From assembly GCF_025118155.1 (NCBI RefSeq), contig NW_026251387.1, positions 1,209,501 through 1,273,500 of the forward strand: a stretch of 64,000 bases of DNA, read 5' to 3'. The position numbers were made by a program, and so were the translations under genes. Numbering within the stretch: position 1 is the stretch's first letter; the number at the start of each line of letters is the position of its first letter. Origin of the DNA: Cokeromyces recurvatus (Eukaryota > Mucoromycota > Mucoromycetes > Mucorales > Mucoraceae). Below are positions 37,343 through 49,318 of this stretch, in pieces. Below the pieces are notes generated by a model. That model was not told where the DNA came from. It made no database searches and saw only the letters and a list, made by a program, of their open reading frames with translations.

Positions 37343-38082
37343 TTAATCAAAGGAAACAGCCCACTTGTCATTATCATCACGACCATCGAAACCAGTGACT
37401 TCATTTTCACCATCAGCTAAAGCAATATCATGAGAATGAAGAAGTTTACCAGTAGCAACATGTTGAAGGACGACAGGTTGTCCAACACGCCAGAAGTCAT
37501 CGTATTGTTCATCATCTTCATCATATTGGAGAACTTTCCAAACATCACCTTCATCGGAATATTCATCATTTCCGAAACAAGAGACCTCTTGTTGGCCACT
37601 AACAGGGCTTATTATGTCGTGAGAATGCAAATTGGCACGAGTAGGGACGTGCTTGAGACGAATCTCATCCTCAAAACCAACCTCATAACCAGGTTCTTCT
37701 TCAGTAACCTTGGGAGGGATAACAATAAATGTGCCATCCTCTCCAGGATAATCTTCAATTGTGAAAACCTATCAAATATACCCAAATGGTTATAAGGGAC
37801 AAGATTCTTACTTTTCCTCCCTCCCTCTCTCTCCCTTTTTTTTTTCTTTACTTTTCTTTTAAAAAGTTACCTTTTGCTGGTTAGAACCAGATTCATAGAA
37901 TTGGTCAGCTCTGGAAGTAAGGTAACGACCTGTAAAGACGTGTTTCAAGGAAATATGATCACTTATTTGAAGAGAAAAAAAAAATGAAGCAAAAAATATA
38001 ATTAATTCCTTATCTTATTATCGTGTAATATTGTTTTTTTTTACCCGAAACGAATGATACCATCTTCTTGGGGACGAGACAT
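37343..38082 (-). CDS. MIR-domain protein
   Basis: Model: complement(join 37343-37768, 37871-37961, 38045-38082), 184 residues. MIR repeats (named for Mannosyltransferase, IP3 receptor and Ryanodine receptor) form a beta-trefoil. Repeated pattern units are FGDHISLKHVFTGRYLTS, IRLKHVPTRANLHSHDI and VVLQHVATGKLLHSHDI, plus DEGDVWKVLQYDED. The trefoil thus spans most of the protein. No transferase domain, signal peptide or membrane span is present, so this is a stand-alone cytosolic or nuclear MIR protein, a type seen in early-diverging fungi. Its ligand is unknown. I start at MSRPQEDGIIRFG; a distal first exon at 38442-38484 spliced to 38066 gives 193 residues instead (see findings). Confidence 0.85.
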
Positions 38083-40252
38083 GATTACGAATAATTTATA
38101 TTTAAAAGTAGTTATTAAGAAAAAAAAAAGAAAAAACTCTCAATTTTGAACGAAATTTGCATTTATATTTCGGTTGTTTTAGAAGTATTAAGTGTTTTTT
38201 TTTTTCCAGAAACTAAATTAAAATTTAGCCTAACTACATAAAGATTATTATTGAGTTTCTTTTTTTTTTTCAATATGTTGAGACAAATAACTACTTTACG
38301 TAAATAAGATTATAAAATTTGATACTTTATTTAATATAAAAATATTGACTTTATTATACAATATACTTTCTATTTTTTTTCATTTTTCATTTTTTTCCTA
38401 GAGGCAAGTGAAACAAAAAAGAAAAAAAAAAAAAGATTTACCAAGGATCGGTTCTTTGTTTTTACCGAAATTGTATAGAGACATTGTTCTATAATACAAA
38501 ATATTAGTGACGCGTTTATACTATACTGCCAGGCTTTTTTTTTTTTCTAATTCGCGTACTTATTTCGTCTTCTTTACGAAATACTTAAACTAATACTCTG
38601 TTTCGTTTTAGTCCCTTTTTTTTCCCTCTCTCTCTCTAATAAAAGCTTATCTCAAATGCTAAATAAACATAAAGTTGAATATTTTTTTTTGATACACAAT
38701 TGGAAAGTTAGGCTTGATTTTAAGGGAGAACATCATTATTGTTAGTTAAAAAAAAAAGGGATAATTTTAGGCGTGTATATGTTCAAATAAGGTATATTTA
38801 TTGATTTTGAATGTAGTTATTTATCTAGCTTCATGTTTCACTGGTTAGAAAAAAAAACACACACAAACAATTGTTAAAGCAGCTGCTATAAAAAAAAATA
38901 AGGCCTCTATCTACCAATAGAATTATTAACAATTGTAAAAACAACGCTCAACTACTACTTTTAACTCTTGTAACAAGATTATTATTATGAAATCTTGGAT
39001 AACAGTTAAGAGATTGATAGACTAGGTGTCTATTGTTAGCAGAAGAAAAGAAAAGAGAATAGTTAATGGTATAGCACTCAATTGACCCAAATTATAGGAA
39101 AACCTTCGTAATAATTTGGGTTATCAATATATCATATAGTCACTTCTTTTTAATGCTATTTGAGCTTTTATTTGGTTAAATCACTATTTGTAGTTGCTCT
39201 TTTCAGAATATACATATATATATCAACAATAGTATACATTACTTTTCTAAATCTGATAATAGAAGAAGAAATATAAAGAGATTCAAGTCAAATATAAAAA
39301 ATAGTTAAACCGTATCCATAATAAACTCTCCCTTTTTTTTAAAAAAAAATCTATACAAACAAGTGTTCCTGAAATTATATGCATGTATTTTAGACAGAAT
39401 TGAAAGTAGTATCTTGTTATTTTTTTTTCGTATCACTATGAAATTCCGCGATGAAATTATTACAAGCTCTCGCCTATAACAAATAAATATTTCTTTTATT
39501 TGGATTCTATTTTGAGACGACTATGTGTAGAACTCTTTAAAAATAAAAAGAGTTTATACATAGTAGGGATCTATGATTTTCCCCCTCCCCCCTCCCTTTT
39601 TTTTTTTAAGAAAAAAGAAAAGAAAAAAAAATACAATTAGCAAGTTACTAAAGCCTTATTTTCTATTTAATAAATGTCTTTGACTCTCTTTTTCACTAAT
39701 ATAAGTGAATAATAACACGGAGGAGGAAGAGAGAAATGATGACATTCTTTTTACAATAACAATTTATTATCTAAAGTTTACATTTGATAATGTTTATAAA
39801 TAAATGTTAGTAAAGCCTCATTATGAAAAGGTTTTAAAGGAAACAAAAAAAAAAAAAAAAAAAAAAAAAAAGTATGTAACGTTACTTTTTTTCTTAAAAA
39901 AAATACACGTAGTATAATTTCTTACATATAAAATCATACGATATCAAGTATTATCGTATTATAATGAATAACGTAATATATTCTGAATTAAAAAAAATAT
40001 ATATATTCTATGCGTATAATAATAGATATGAAGAAAATTACAAAAGATTGATAGATTTTGCTTTCTATATAAAATATAATGATTGGATAAATAAATAAAA
40101 ATACATAATATAAGAAATGAGTGAATAAGAATAGTAATAATAATAATAATAGTAGTAGTAGTAGTAGTAATAATAGTAATAATGATAATAATAGCAATGG
40201 CACACTTTTTTTTTTGTTAGTTAGTTTTCCGTATTATAAATAATATGAGACT
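38083..40252. other. Intergenic region, possible distal exon of the MIR gene
   Basis: This is 2.2 kb of AT-rich sequence. The only coding signal is a 43-base candidate exon on the minus strand at 38442-38484. A short hairpin with an 11-bp stem lies at 39091-39128. T-tract to A-tract switches occur at 39330-39350. An AAT/AGT repeat at about 40123-40198 yields a meaningless Leu-rich frame. Confidence 0.5.
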
Positions 40253-41910
40253 TTAAAGACTGAGGGTATCATCTGCTTGTGCGATATAAGATTGAATATG
40301 TTTCTTGCATTTAACTGACAGAGATGATTTAATACAAGGTGATTCCATATCTTGCATAATTTGATCCCTTAATTCAGCGATATAGCGGGATGCTTGAATG
40401 GCAAGCAAATCCTTATCGTTATTCTTATCAGCACTGGTTGTTTGTTGATGAATAATAAGTGCCTTTAGTGTTCTCAATTGAACTGCCAAGGTCGAAAGGG
40501 TGAGTACGCTTGCTTCCAAGTTATCATTCTTTGTAATAGAGGCGATTTGATTGATACATTCAAGGGAGGCAGATCGATCATTCATGGCGGATTGTAGAAA
40601 CTGGGGTACTTCTTCAATCTGAGAATGCTTTCTTAAGGCAGTCGTGGCCTCTAAGAGATAAAGAATCATGGACTGATGACGGCGTAAAAGATTAGAGGAT
40701 GGATGACTGATGGCTTGGGTTCGGGTATACTCGGCAAGAACATCCAGAGAGTCTTGACTGTTACTAAGTGATTCTAGTACTAGACCTACTCGGATCCACC
40801 ATTGAAGCATATGAGCAGGAGCAGTCGTGGTAGCAGAAACAAGAAGAACGTGATTCAATTGCTTTTCAGAAAATACAGGTCTTGTTCCATTCAAATAAGA
40901 ATGCCAACATTGTTCGAGTTCACTTAATTGTTGCCAATAGAGAACTAGATCAAGAGGAGAGGTGATATAAGGAAGTACAAAGGAATAAAAAGTATTTCGA
41001 CAAGCACTATCAATCATATCATGACCTGATGCGGTAATAAAGCCATTGCGAACTTGTAGGATATAGCGTACTTGATCATGGCACGGTGAAGTGAGCCATT
41101 CGTTTGTAATTAGTTGATAGGATGAAGTCTTTGATGGCTTGCTTATATCTTCTTTTTTCACATGTTGTTGTTGTTGTTGTTGTTGGTTCATTGCTGAGAT
41201 CACACGTTTCCAACAAAAGGATGTAATATAAGTAGAGATAAATTGAGGTAAACAAAGTTCCAATTGCATAGCTGTAGTAGCGTATACACGTGCCATTGTA
41301 TTTGCTTCGCAGTAAATAACATGTCTTTCATCTCGCTTCATTTTGTGTAATTGTGAGAGCATACCAACACAAGAATGTAACAAACCAAGGCGTGTTATAT
41401 CGGGATTAGCTAATAAGAAAGTTTTTTTTTTTTTGTGTTCATGATTAATAATTATAGCTGATAATGCACAAATTCAAAAAATAAAAAATAAATAAATAAT
41501 TAAATACATACCACCTAAACATTCAACCTCATTTAAACGAATCCAGGCACCGATATAAGCTAATTCCTCAGGACAACCTACAGGCTTTGCGTTTTTATGG
41601 AAAATAGTCAATAGAAAACGAGGGGTGAGTAAGGAAAGACTATAAATGATAATATCATATAGCATTGATAAAATTTCTAAAAGAGTAGTATGAGTCGTCA
41701 TAGGTTTCACAATAGTGGATTTATTAACAATAGCAATCAAGTTTGTATAAAGTTGACTCCAAGCTGTAGGAACTTCACTCGCATAATGGTGATGCGTAAG
41801 ACACCTTTTAGAACGATTAATTGGACGTGGACGTAGCCAACGAAGGAAAATAGGGATAAGGCAAATGTAGATAATACCGAATGTATAGAATGCATAACGA
41901 GCATAATACC

Positions 41911-41945
<35 letters not shown>

Positions 41946-43592
41946 TGATGTTAATAATGGATAATTATTTTAGATAATAAACGGGAAATAGATTTACCAA
42001 AAATCGGAAGAAGAGAAGGAAGTGGCAGTATCTAATGTACGTGTGATTGTATTACTACTCTGATTATTGACATGGTGAGGAAGATTCAGCTTATCTGAAG
42101 AGGAAGGAGCAGTAAAAAAGACAATACATAAAAAGGCAGCCATAAACATTTTATTCCCATTGTTATCTTCAGTAGTAGGCGATTGTTGCGATTTTCTGCT
42201 ATTTTTAGAAGACTGTCTTCGTTGATAGGGTCTTCTTTCTGTTTTTGGTAAGAGTTGAGCTAATGCTGCTCGTTGAGCGGCACGTTCACGTAAGATACGT
42301 TGTCTCTCTAACTTTTCACGTTCTTGAGCTTCACGACGTTCACGAATAAGTCGTTCTTGTTCAGATTTTTTGAATTCATTCTTTTGACACAAGAAACGGG
42401 ACAACACGTCTTGACCACCAGGCATTTGTGCAATGATTTGTTGAAGGATTATGTTTTCTTGCTCAGTTGTTTCATTTGTATGCTTCAAGTGGTTAATGTA
42501 TTCAGTTGCTTTACGTAAAATAGTTGCTTTATTAAGCTTCTTGGCTACCTCTACGCCTTCGACAATTTCTTCATTATTATTATTACCGTCTTCACCTGAA
42601 TCAATACTAGAGTCATCATCGTCCCCTCTTTCTTTGATTCGAGCTTTGTATAAAGCTGGTACAACATTTTTTAATTCTCGAATACGGTCATTAATATTGT
42701 TTCGATAACGTCTTTCGATTGCATTATGAGCGACTTTCTTGAGTTGTTTACCTGGTTCTGTAAAATTTCGAGTATATTCTAGAGTAGTATTTGGAATAGA
42801 TTGATGTAATTGTTGATGTCTAACAGACGCTTTTCTCCAATTTCTAGTTGTATGTTGATCTGTATTTTTATCTAAAGGATGGATACTATTATTATTTTGT
42901 TCTTTTTAAATGAATAAATAAATATATAAGAATGAAGTCTTGGTAAGTTAACACAAAGTATGTATTTGTAAAATACCTTTTAGTTGTCCCCATTGATCAA
43001 TAGCTGAATAAGCACCTGATAATGGGTTATTATCTAAAGGCGGAGAAGGTAAATTTGTTATCGTTCCATGATGTATAGTTGTATTATTTTCTGAAATAGG
43101 AGTTGTTGGGATATTTATACCAGGTACGTTTTGTAAGTTATGATCAGATGAAAATAAATTACGTTTTGTAAAGAAGCCTTCTAAAGTTTTATTGGGTTCA
43201 TTTCTTGTATCAAATGAAGCATATAAAGGTGAACCATTTGCCATTTGAGGAGATAATGAGTGAGATGTATATCCATCTGAAGAAGACTGAGGAGAACTAA
43301 TGGGTGATATTTGCATTGAAGAAGAACGACCTAGGTTAGACTGTGAACTTAGATTATTCCAGTTAAAGAAATCGAAACTAGTCTGTTGTTGTTGTTGTTG
43401 TTGTTGTTGTTGTGAATAATACAGATTTCGATTCTGATTTTCGTTATTATTCATTAAAGTGTGATGATTATTATTTGTTTGCTGGTCACCATGATAAAGT
43501 ATATCATGACTATTAGGTGTCTGAGAATGTTGATTATTGGAAGTGACATCGAAATATGTGTCGAAATCTAAATCTGTTAATTCTTGAAGCAT
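40253..43592 (-). CDS. sre1: SREBP-type membrane-bound bHLH-zip transcription factor
   Basis: Model: complement(join 40253-41409, 41512-41909, 41998-42901, 42977-43592), 1024 residues. The acidic start MLQELTDLDFDTYFDV resembles SREBP activation domains; a Gln-run and Ser/Pro-rich region follow. The bHLH (about 262-345) reads KKVAHNAIERRYRNNINDRI and ATILRKATEYINHLK. The Tyr in ERRYR (about 271) replaces the Arg of other bHLH factors and is diagnostic of SREBP. Two membrane spans, MFMAAFLCIVFFTAP (about 457-471) and ARYAFYTFGIIYICLIPIFL (about 510-530), flank a loop of about 36 residues, as in the hairpin that Scap-bound SREBP uses. A long C-terminal regulatory domain follows. SREBPs are released by proteolysis when sterol or oxygen falls and activate sterol genes. 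Confidence 0.94.
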
Positions 43593-44582
43593 ACTCTATT
43601 ATAAATAAGATTTTTATTTTTATTTTTTTTGAAGAAAAAAAAAGAGAAAGAGAGAGAAAATATAAAGGTTTTAAGAAAGTTTCATATATTAAAAAGAGAT
43701 AAAAAAAAAGTTTATATATAAAGTTGAAGAATCATGTTTCTAGGAGATAGTTGCTAGGTGATACCATCACATAACAGGCCATTTTTTGTAAATGTTATAT
43801 ATAAACTTCAATTCACATAATTGTATAAGAAATCAAGCTGATTGGTTAATAAATTCTCACCCCATCTTTTTGTTTTTTTTTAATATTATAAATTACTTTT
43901 TTTTTTTCTGCTAAATAATGGGTACCTGAAAAAGAATATGCTTTTTATTTAATAAGATACACTAAAAACTCACGCCATTTGGATATGAAGAATGCCTGCA
44001 GTAAACATGCTAAGCAATACTTTATATAACTTTAACCTTTAAAATAGAAGGACTAATAATTTATCAGATGATATAGGATATATATATTTCAAGTACTTTT
44101 GCTCGTTTTTATTTTAATTAAGTTAATTAGTTTCATATTAAAAGCAACTTGATTTATGCTAATCTTCCTTATTCATTATTTATCTCTATTTCTTTTTGCT
44201 CACCAAAAAAAAAGGAAGAAATGATTGATGTTTATGTTGTACGAAGATATGTCAATTATTATTAAGAAATAAAGGAAAAGGGAAAAAAGAAAGGAAGAAA
44301 TCTTTAGACGATTAAGAATTGTTTTATTTATAACAAAAAAAAAAATTTATAACAAAATTTAAAAACCCATGTGAGCGCATAATACTGGCGTATTGGATTG
44401 CCCGGGTCAGTTCGAGAAAGGTTAAAATTATACTAAAAACCTTTTGATAGGCAAAAGGGTAAAAAAGAAAGAGAAGGGAAAAGGAAAAGCAAGATATATC
44501 AACAAATACTAGATTCAGGGTTACGTAAACATTTTACAAGTTTTGTACCAAGGGGGACAGTTTCTGGAGGAAGAAATCTTTA
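43593..44582. other. Upstream region of SREBP gene
   Basis: This is 990 bp between the SREBP start codon and the left end of the transposon. It is AT-rich, with no coding frame. Being directly 5' of SREBP, it is likely to hold that promoter; no sterol element was identified. Confidence 0.5.
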
Positions 44583-44629
44583 TACTGTGCTTCCACTCTC
44601 AATTTACAGATTTTTTGAAAACACTGCCC
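44582..44629 (+). repeat. Left terminal inverted repeat of the transposon
   Basis: This is 48 bp identical to the reverse complement of 46693-46740. The match stops sharply at the inner edge, where the left arm continues into a T-run. Confidence 0.95.
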
Positions 44630-46739
44630 ATTTTTTTTTTTTTTTTTTTTTTTGAGAAAAATTGCGCATTTGTGAGGCTAATTTAGCCAGATATTTGAAG
44701 CTGATTTGCCCAGCTTTTTGAATATATATTATCCACCTTTTACGAATAGATTGACCAATTTCTAGTCAAACGTTAAAATGCTTATAAAGGTTCTTTATTG
44801 AAATATTTAAGGAGAGTGTCTATGGAATACTAGATAAAATTTGGAAATTATTCAATTGGAACATCTTCTCTTCCCATAATAACTCTTAAAGTAAAAGCTC
44901 CCATACTGCTTAGCGCACACAAAAATTAAATTTTTTAATATGAAAAGTTTTGTGTAAAAAAAGTTGATCTGACAGTTTTTTGATATCAAACCTTACAAAA
45001 TTAATATCTTCTTTTACAAGAATAAAAGAAAAGTCTCAAAGATCAGTATTTACATTTATCCTATACAGATTACAAAATAAAAAATCTTTAGAAAGATTTT
45101 ATTGGTTCTTAATGTTATGCAATTAACCTTCAGTTTGCTATAAAAAATCAGAGAACAAAGAACACAATTTCTTTATTTGGTGCTGTACATAGTATGAGGC
45201 ATTCAAAAAATCACAACCCAACATTACTATAACCTAAGAAGATTACCTTAATGAAGTGGTATTCAGTAAGGATCACCTTACTAAAACCAAATATAAATAC
45301 ATCTTTATTATAATCTGTAGCATGAAGCTATGAATTTCCCAAGTGCCATGTTAGAAGTAGATGTTTGTATCCTCTTCTCAAAAGGCGGTTTTATAAATTT
45401 CAAAGGGTACGTTTTTTACATCTCAATGGGCTTTTTTTTTTTTCATCTAATTGAAGAACAGTTTACAGTGCAGTGTTTCCGTAATTACTTGTCACACATT
45501 TTGAGATAGGTGTTGCACCTGCAAAACGGACAAAGGATTTTTAAAAAAGGATGTCGGGATTTTTGTGACCAACCTGCCGCCTTTCCAAATGTAAAGTATA
45601 AAGACAATGTAAAAAAACAGCATGAGACGAAAAAAAATAAAATAACAGTTTATTGGACAAAGTAATAAAAAAAAATAGATATACATCATTTTGACAAAAG
45701 GTGTGCTAAACATTATTTTCTGTTTTCGTTCTCTTGATAAAGTACGTAGTTGGTGTAAAAAAAATTTCATGATGAAGGGTGGGCGAAGGGGTGGTAACAG
45801 CGACATCGATAACTTCCCAAAATCGATCTACTTTTCGTCTTTCCTCCAGGGAATGCTTGGCAATTATACCTATTCGCAATATAAAATCCTTTGATGTTTT
45901 CAGTCAGTCAATGACTCCTTTTTTGGGGGAAGGGGTAAGTGAACACCTTATAAGCAAAGAGAAGCTGCAGAGTATTCTTAAATTCAAGCAAGCCATTTAC
46001 AGAGGTAGGGATTGTCAGGATATCAATAAACTTAGCAACATATACACCATGATGAGCAACTAAACAATAGATATAGCCGGTGCTGCCTAACCAGGTATAA
46101 AAAAGTGATCAATTATGAATCGATTATTCAAATCGTTGATGCGTCGTGAGAAAAAAGACTTATCTATCCAGTCCATTGCGAGGAGGGGATCGATCTTCTT
46201 GTTCAGTCCATGGAGGTGATTGAGGATAGCATCGTTGACACGAAGATTTTTGCACTGTTGGGTGATGACATTAGAAGTCGTAACAGAGGGCTCCTTAAAC
46301 TCGTTACTTGATAATTCCAAGTCTTTGGTATCCCTGCCATAACGTACTAATAGGTCTATCTTCCGACCACAAAGTTCACGATCCGTAGATGATGCGCCAA
46401 AAACAATGTCATTGTATTGTTGTTCGTGTTTAGAGCGGTCACATGCTGTCTCCCCACTAACACAGCATAAAGAGTAAAAATCATGAGTCTCAGTTTCCTT
46501 TCATTTTTTTTTTTTTTTTCATTTCTACTTACTCGGCTAACTTGACGTGCATGTCACGAAACATAAAGTCGAAAATGGTAGCAATGCGTCTGTAGATGGT
46601 GGTTTCGTAGTCATCTTGCTTCCAGTCATTCAGCGTTTCAAGTCTATAGCCAAAAAAAAAACAAAAACAAAAATATAAATATATATATAAAAGGGCAGTG
46701 TTTTCAAAAAATCTGTAAATTGAGAGTGGAAGCACAGTA
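44583..46739. mobile_element. DNA transposon with perfect 47-48-bp terminal inverted repeats
   Basis: The ends are exact reverse complements: 44582-44629 and 46693-46740, starting ATACTGTGCTTCCACTCTCA. Both ends are flanked by TTTA (44579-44582 and 46740-46743), a possible 4-bp target duplication; a TA duplication with ends at CTGTGC is equally compatible. The element is about 2.16 kb. It contains no transposase frame that I recognise, so it is probably non-autonomous. Inside, on the minus strand, is a four-exon ORF of unknown family (45706-46643); 44630-45705 has no supported gene. Perfect arm identity suggests recent insertion. It separates the SREBP and INTS11 genes. Confidence 0.88.
45706..46643 (-). 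CDS. Transposon-borne ORF of unknown family, first exon not found
   Basis: Exons: complement(join 45706-45888, 45947-46059, 46092-46456, 46533-46643), 257 codons in frame with good splice sites and no internal stop, but no ATG upstream: only about 100 bp separate it from the terminal repeat. Blocks are LNDWKQDDYETTIYRRIATI, GETACDRSKHEQQYND, GRKIDLLVRYGRDTKDL running into ELSSNEFKEP, QQCKNLRVNDAILNHLHG, and GVYVAKFIDILTIPTSVNGL. The IDLLV strand followed by NEFK resembles the D...ExK core of PD-(D/E)xK nucleases; this is inference. Codon use is more balanced than in neighbours. It could be a captured host gene lacking its first exon, or a lineage-specific repeat family protein. Confidence 0.6.
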
Positions 46740-46740
46740 T
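46693..46740 (-). repeat. Right terminal inverted repeat of the transposon
   Basis: This arm is the perfect reverse complement of 44582-44629. It ends 64 bp from the INTS11 stop codon, so the insertion lies in or next to the INTS11 3' UTR. Confidence 0.95.
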
Positions 46741-46803
46741 TTATTTATCTACAACTAAAATGAAATAGGGACATTCCCGTATTGTGAATGGTATATTCAG
46801 TAT

Positions 46804-48823
46804 TTAAACAGTATTAATAGAAATAGGCCGTTGATTATGTAGTATTATATTCACTGCACCTAATACAAAACTCGCCAAATCTTCATCCTCAAAGCTCCAT
46901 TTAATGCAAATAGATTGTAAATTGAGTAGCCATAATGAAACAGTTCGAGCAATAATACTAGTTGTTTTACGTTCTATAGGACATAGATGGCCAATTGTTC
47001 TAGTTATAGTTATTTGTAATAAATCTAATACTCTTCGTTCCAAATCCTCAGGTGTTGATTCTGTATGTGCTATGTCTGATAGTAAGTTTGTTAGTTGAAA
47101 TGATTTCTCAACTTGAAAGAATAGCTGGCGTTTTTGTTTATTTTCCTTTTCTTCCTTTAAATCTGTCGGTTTGATTATTTCAATAGTAGGTGGAGATTGA
47201 TTCTGCTTTGCGTTTGTGTTATTAAAATGCATTAATAACGTAGCATTGATGGGGATTGAATTAATAGGTCGAATGAAGTTTGTAGTATCAGTAAAAGATG
47301 TAGAGGATAAGAGTGATTTTAATAAATCAGTACTAATTTTAGCTTCTAGAGCTCGACTTGTTTCCAATTTTATGCTACAACCATTTGCAGGCATATAACA
47401 AGATATGCCAAATTCTTTCATAATATTACTCCTTAAGAAATTCATTTTACCACGTTCGCCATGAACAAGAACTACATTTTTAGGCTCACACATTCTAATC
47501 AATTGCATAATGCCTTTAGCATCCGCATGAGCACTAAAGGACAAATTTTTAACTTGCAAATTAACTTGAATTTTTGTAAACTTATCTACTTCGATCAATT
47601 TATGTCCTAATAAAATTTTTGACCCCACCGTACCAGCAACACAATAACCGGGCATAATAATCATATTCTTTGGATCAGAGGCCCACTTTTGAAAGATTTG
47701 TAAAGATGTTCCTGCATTTAGCATACCAGGCGATGCAAATACAACCATTGGGCCTGCATTGGCTAGATAAGTTCTATCCCAAACTTTGATATGTTTGAAA
47801 TCAAAAGCATTTCGTTGTGCAAACGTTGACTTTAACTTTTGATTTGTCCAATTAATAAATAACTTATAAAACTCGGTTCCCCTTTCAGTTAATCCTGTAG
47901 AGAAATAAATAGGTATATCTAAACCCATACGTTCCCAAAATGCTTCAATCAAAATACACAATTCTTGAGCACGACCTAAAGCAAAAACAGGAATAAGGAC
48001 ATTTCCTCCGTTAGACACACACTCATATACTTTGGCCAAGAAATCACGTTCACGAGAACGTTTAGAATCACGAATAGTTGTAGCATAAGTACTTTCTGTA
48101 ATCAAGACATCAGGACGCACTTTATCAATCCAGGCACTGCCCAAATGTCGATCAGGAGTCATATTATAATCTCCTGTATATACAACTGATTCTTGTCCAA
48201 CACGAATATAAAACATGGCAGCTCCCAAAACATGGCCTGCATAATATGCTTTGATTTCAAGATCATCGTCAACTTTAATTGTCTGATGTAAATTAATAGG
48301 AATAACCTTCTTCATACAGCTTTTTATCATGGCTGAAGTAAAAAAATTAGTATCTCCTTTACGCTCAACAGCGATTTTTCGATAATCTTCTAATAAAAGA
48401 GGACATATAGCTCTAGTTGGATGAGTCATATAAATGGGACCGTCATAACCACACATTTCAGTAAAAAAAGGAAGTGCTCCACAGTGATCTAAATGAAAAT
48501 GTGAAATAATCACTGCATCTAGAATATCTGTATAATTGCCGGTTTTTGATATATAACTGAAATCTGGAAATCGTCTCATATCTTGATAGCCCATATGCAT
48601 TCCTATCAAGTAAAATAAAAATTAGTTTGATATTTATATTCCTCCACTCTGGAACATTGTATTTACCACAATCAAACATAATGTTTTTACCACCAATTGT
48701 GACGAGAATACAGCTTCTACCAACATCTTGCCCTATTAATAGTTCAATTATAAGTTATTAAATTTACATTTTCTTCTAATAAACAAAAATACCAGCTCCT
48801 AACGGTACAATCTCAATAGGCAT
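46804..48823 (-). CDS. INTS11: Integrator complex subunit 11-like RNA endonuclease
   Basis: Model: complement(join 46804-48602, 48667-48732, 48793-48823), 631 residues (human INTS11 is 600). It is a metallo-beta-lactamase/beta-CASP nuclease that cleaves nascent RNA in the Integrator complex. The metal site is [13 protein letters not shown] (about residue 70), with [28 protein letters not shown] and [18 protein letters not shown]11-specific segments are [38 protein letters not shown] and [14 protein letters not shown], closer to INTS11 than to CPSF73/Ysh1. The C-terminal region (from about 440) is divergent and enlarged. The stop is 64 bp from the transposon. The gene is divergent from CAND1, sharing a 495-bp upstream region. 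Confidence 0.94.
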
Positions 48824-48902
48824 TTTATGCTTTTCTTTTTTTTTTTTTATAAAATAGAAGCAATAAAAAGTGTTGAAGCTCTGTCAATTTTTCTCTCTCT
48901 CT

Positions 48903-48937
<35 letters not shown>

Positions 48938-49318
48938 ATACAAATGATAGTCACAACTTGAAAGTTTATATATATAAAAACAAAGCTGATATATATGCTT
49001 AATACGATTCTCATAGTATTCATATATATGGAGATATAGTGCTGTATGCATATCTATATATATGCTTATAGTATAAGTATATCTCTGTAATATGCATGAA
49101 AGTTTTAGGTTCATTTTTTATTAAGGTTCTCTTCTTTTCACTTTAAACTCAGAATATGCTTTTATACGAATCTTCATTATGTTATTTTTTGTCTTTCCCC
49201 TCCCCTCCGTTGTTCTTATTAGTAAGTAAAGAATGAATATATGCGTTAAACTTTTCTTTTTATACTTATAAATCAACAGTTAACTGGGATTGTGTATTTA
49301 GACAAACTATAAATTACC
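48824..49318. other. Divergent promoter region, INTS11 and CAND1
   Basis: This 495-bp region lies between start codons that face apart. It has a CT-repeat plus T-run at 48892-48934 and AT-rich sequence. No further feature was recognised. Confidence 0.55.

Noticed and set aside
45492..46063. Other frames across the transposon ORF (both strands)
   Set aside because: They are shadows of the spliced minus-strand ORF, whose exons join in phase.
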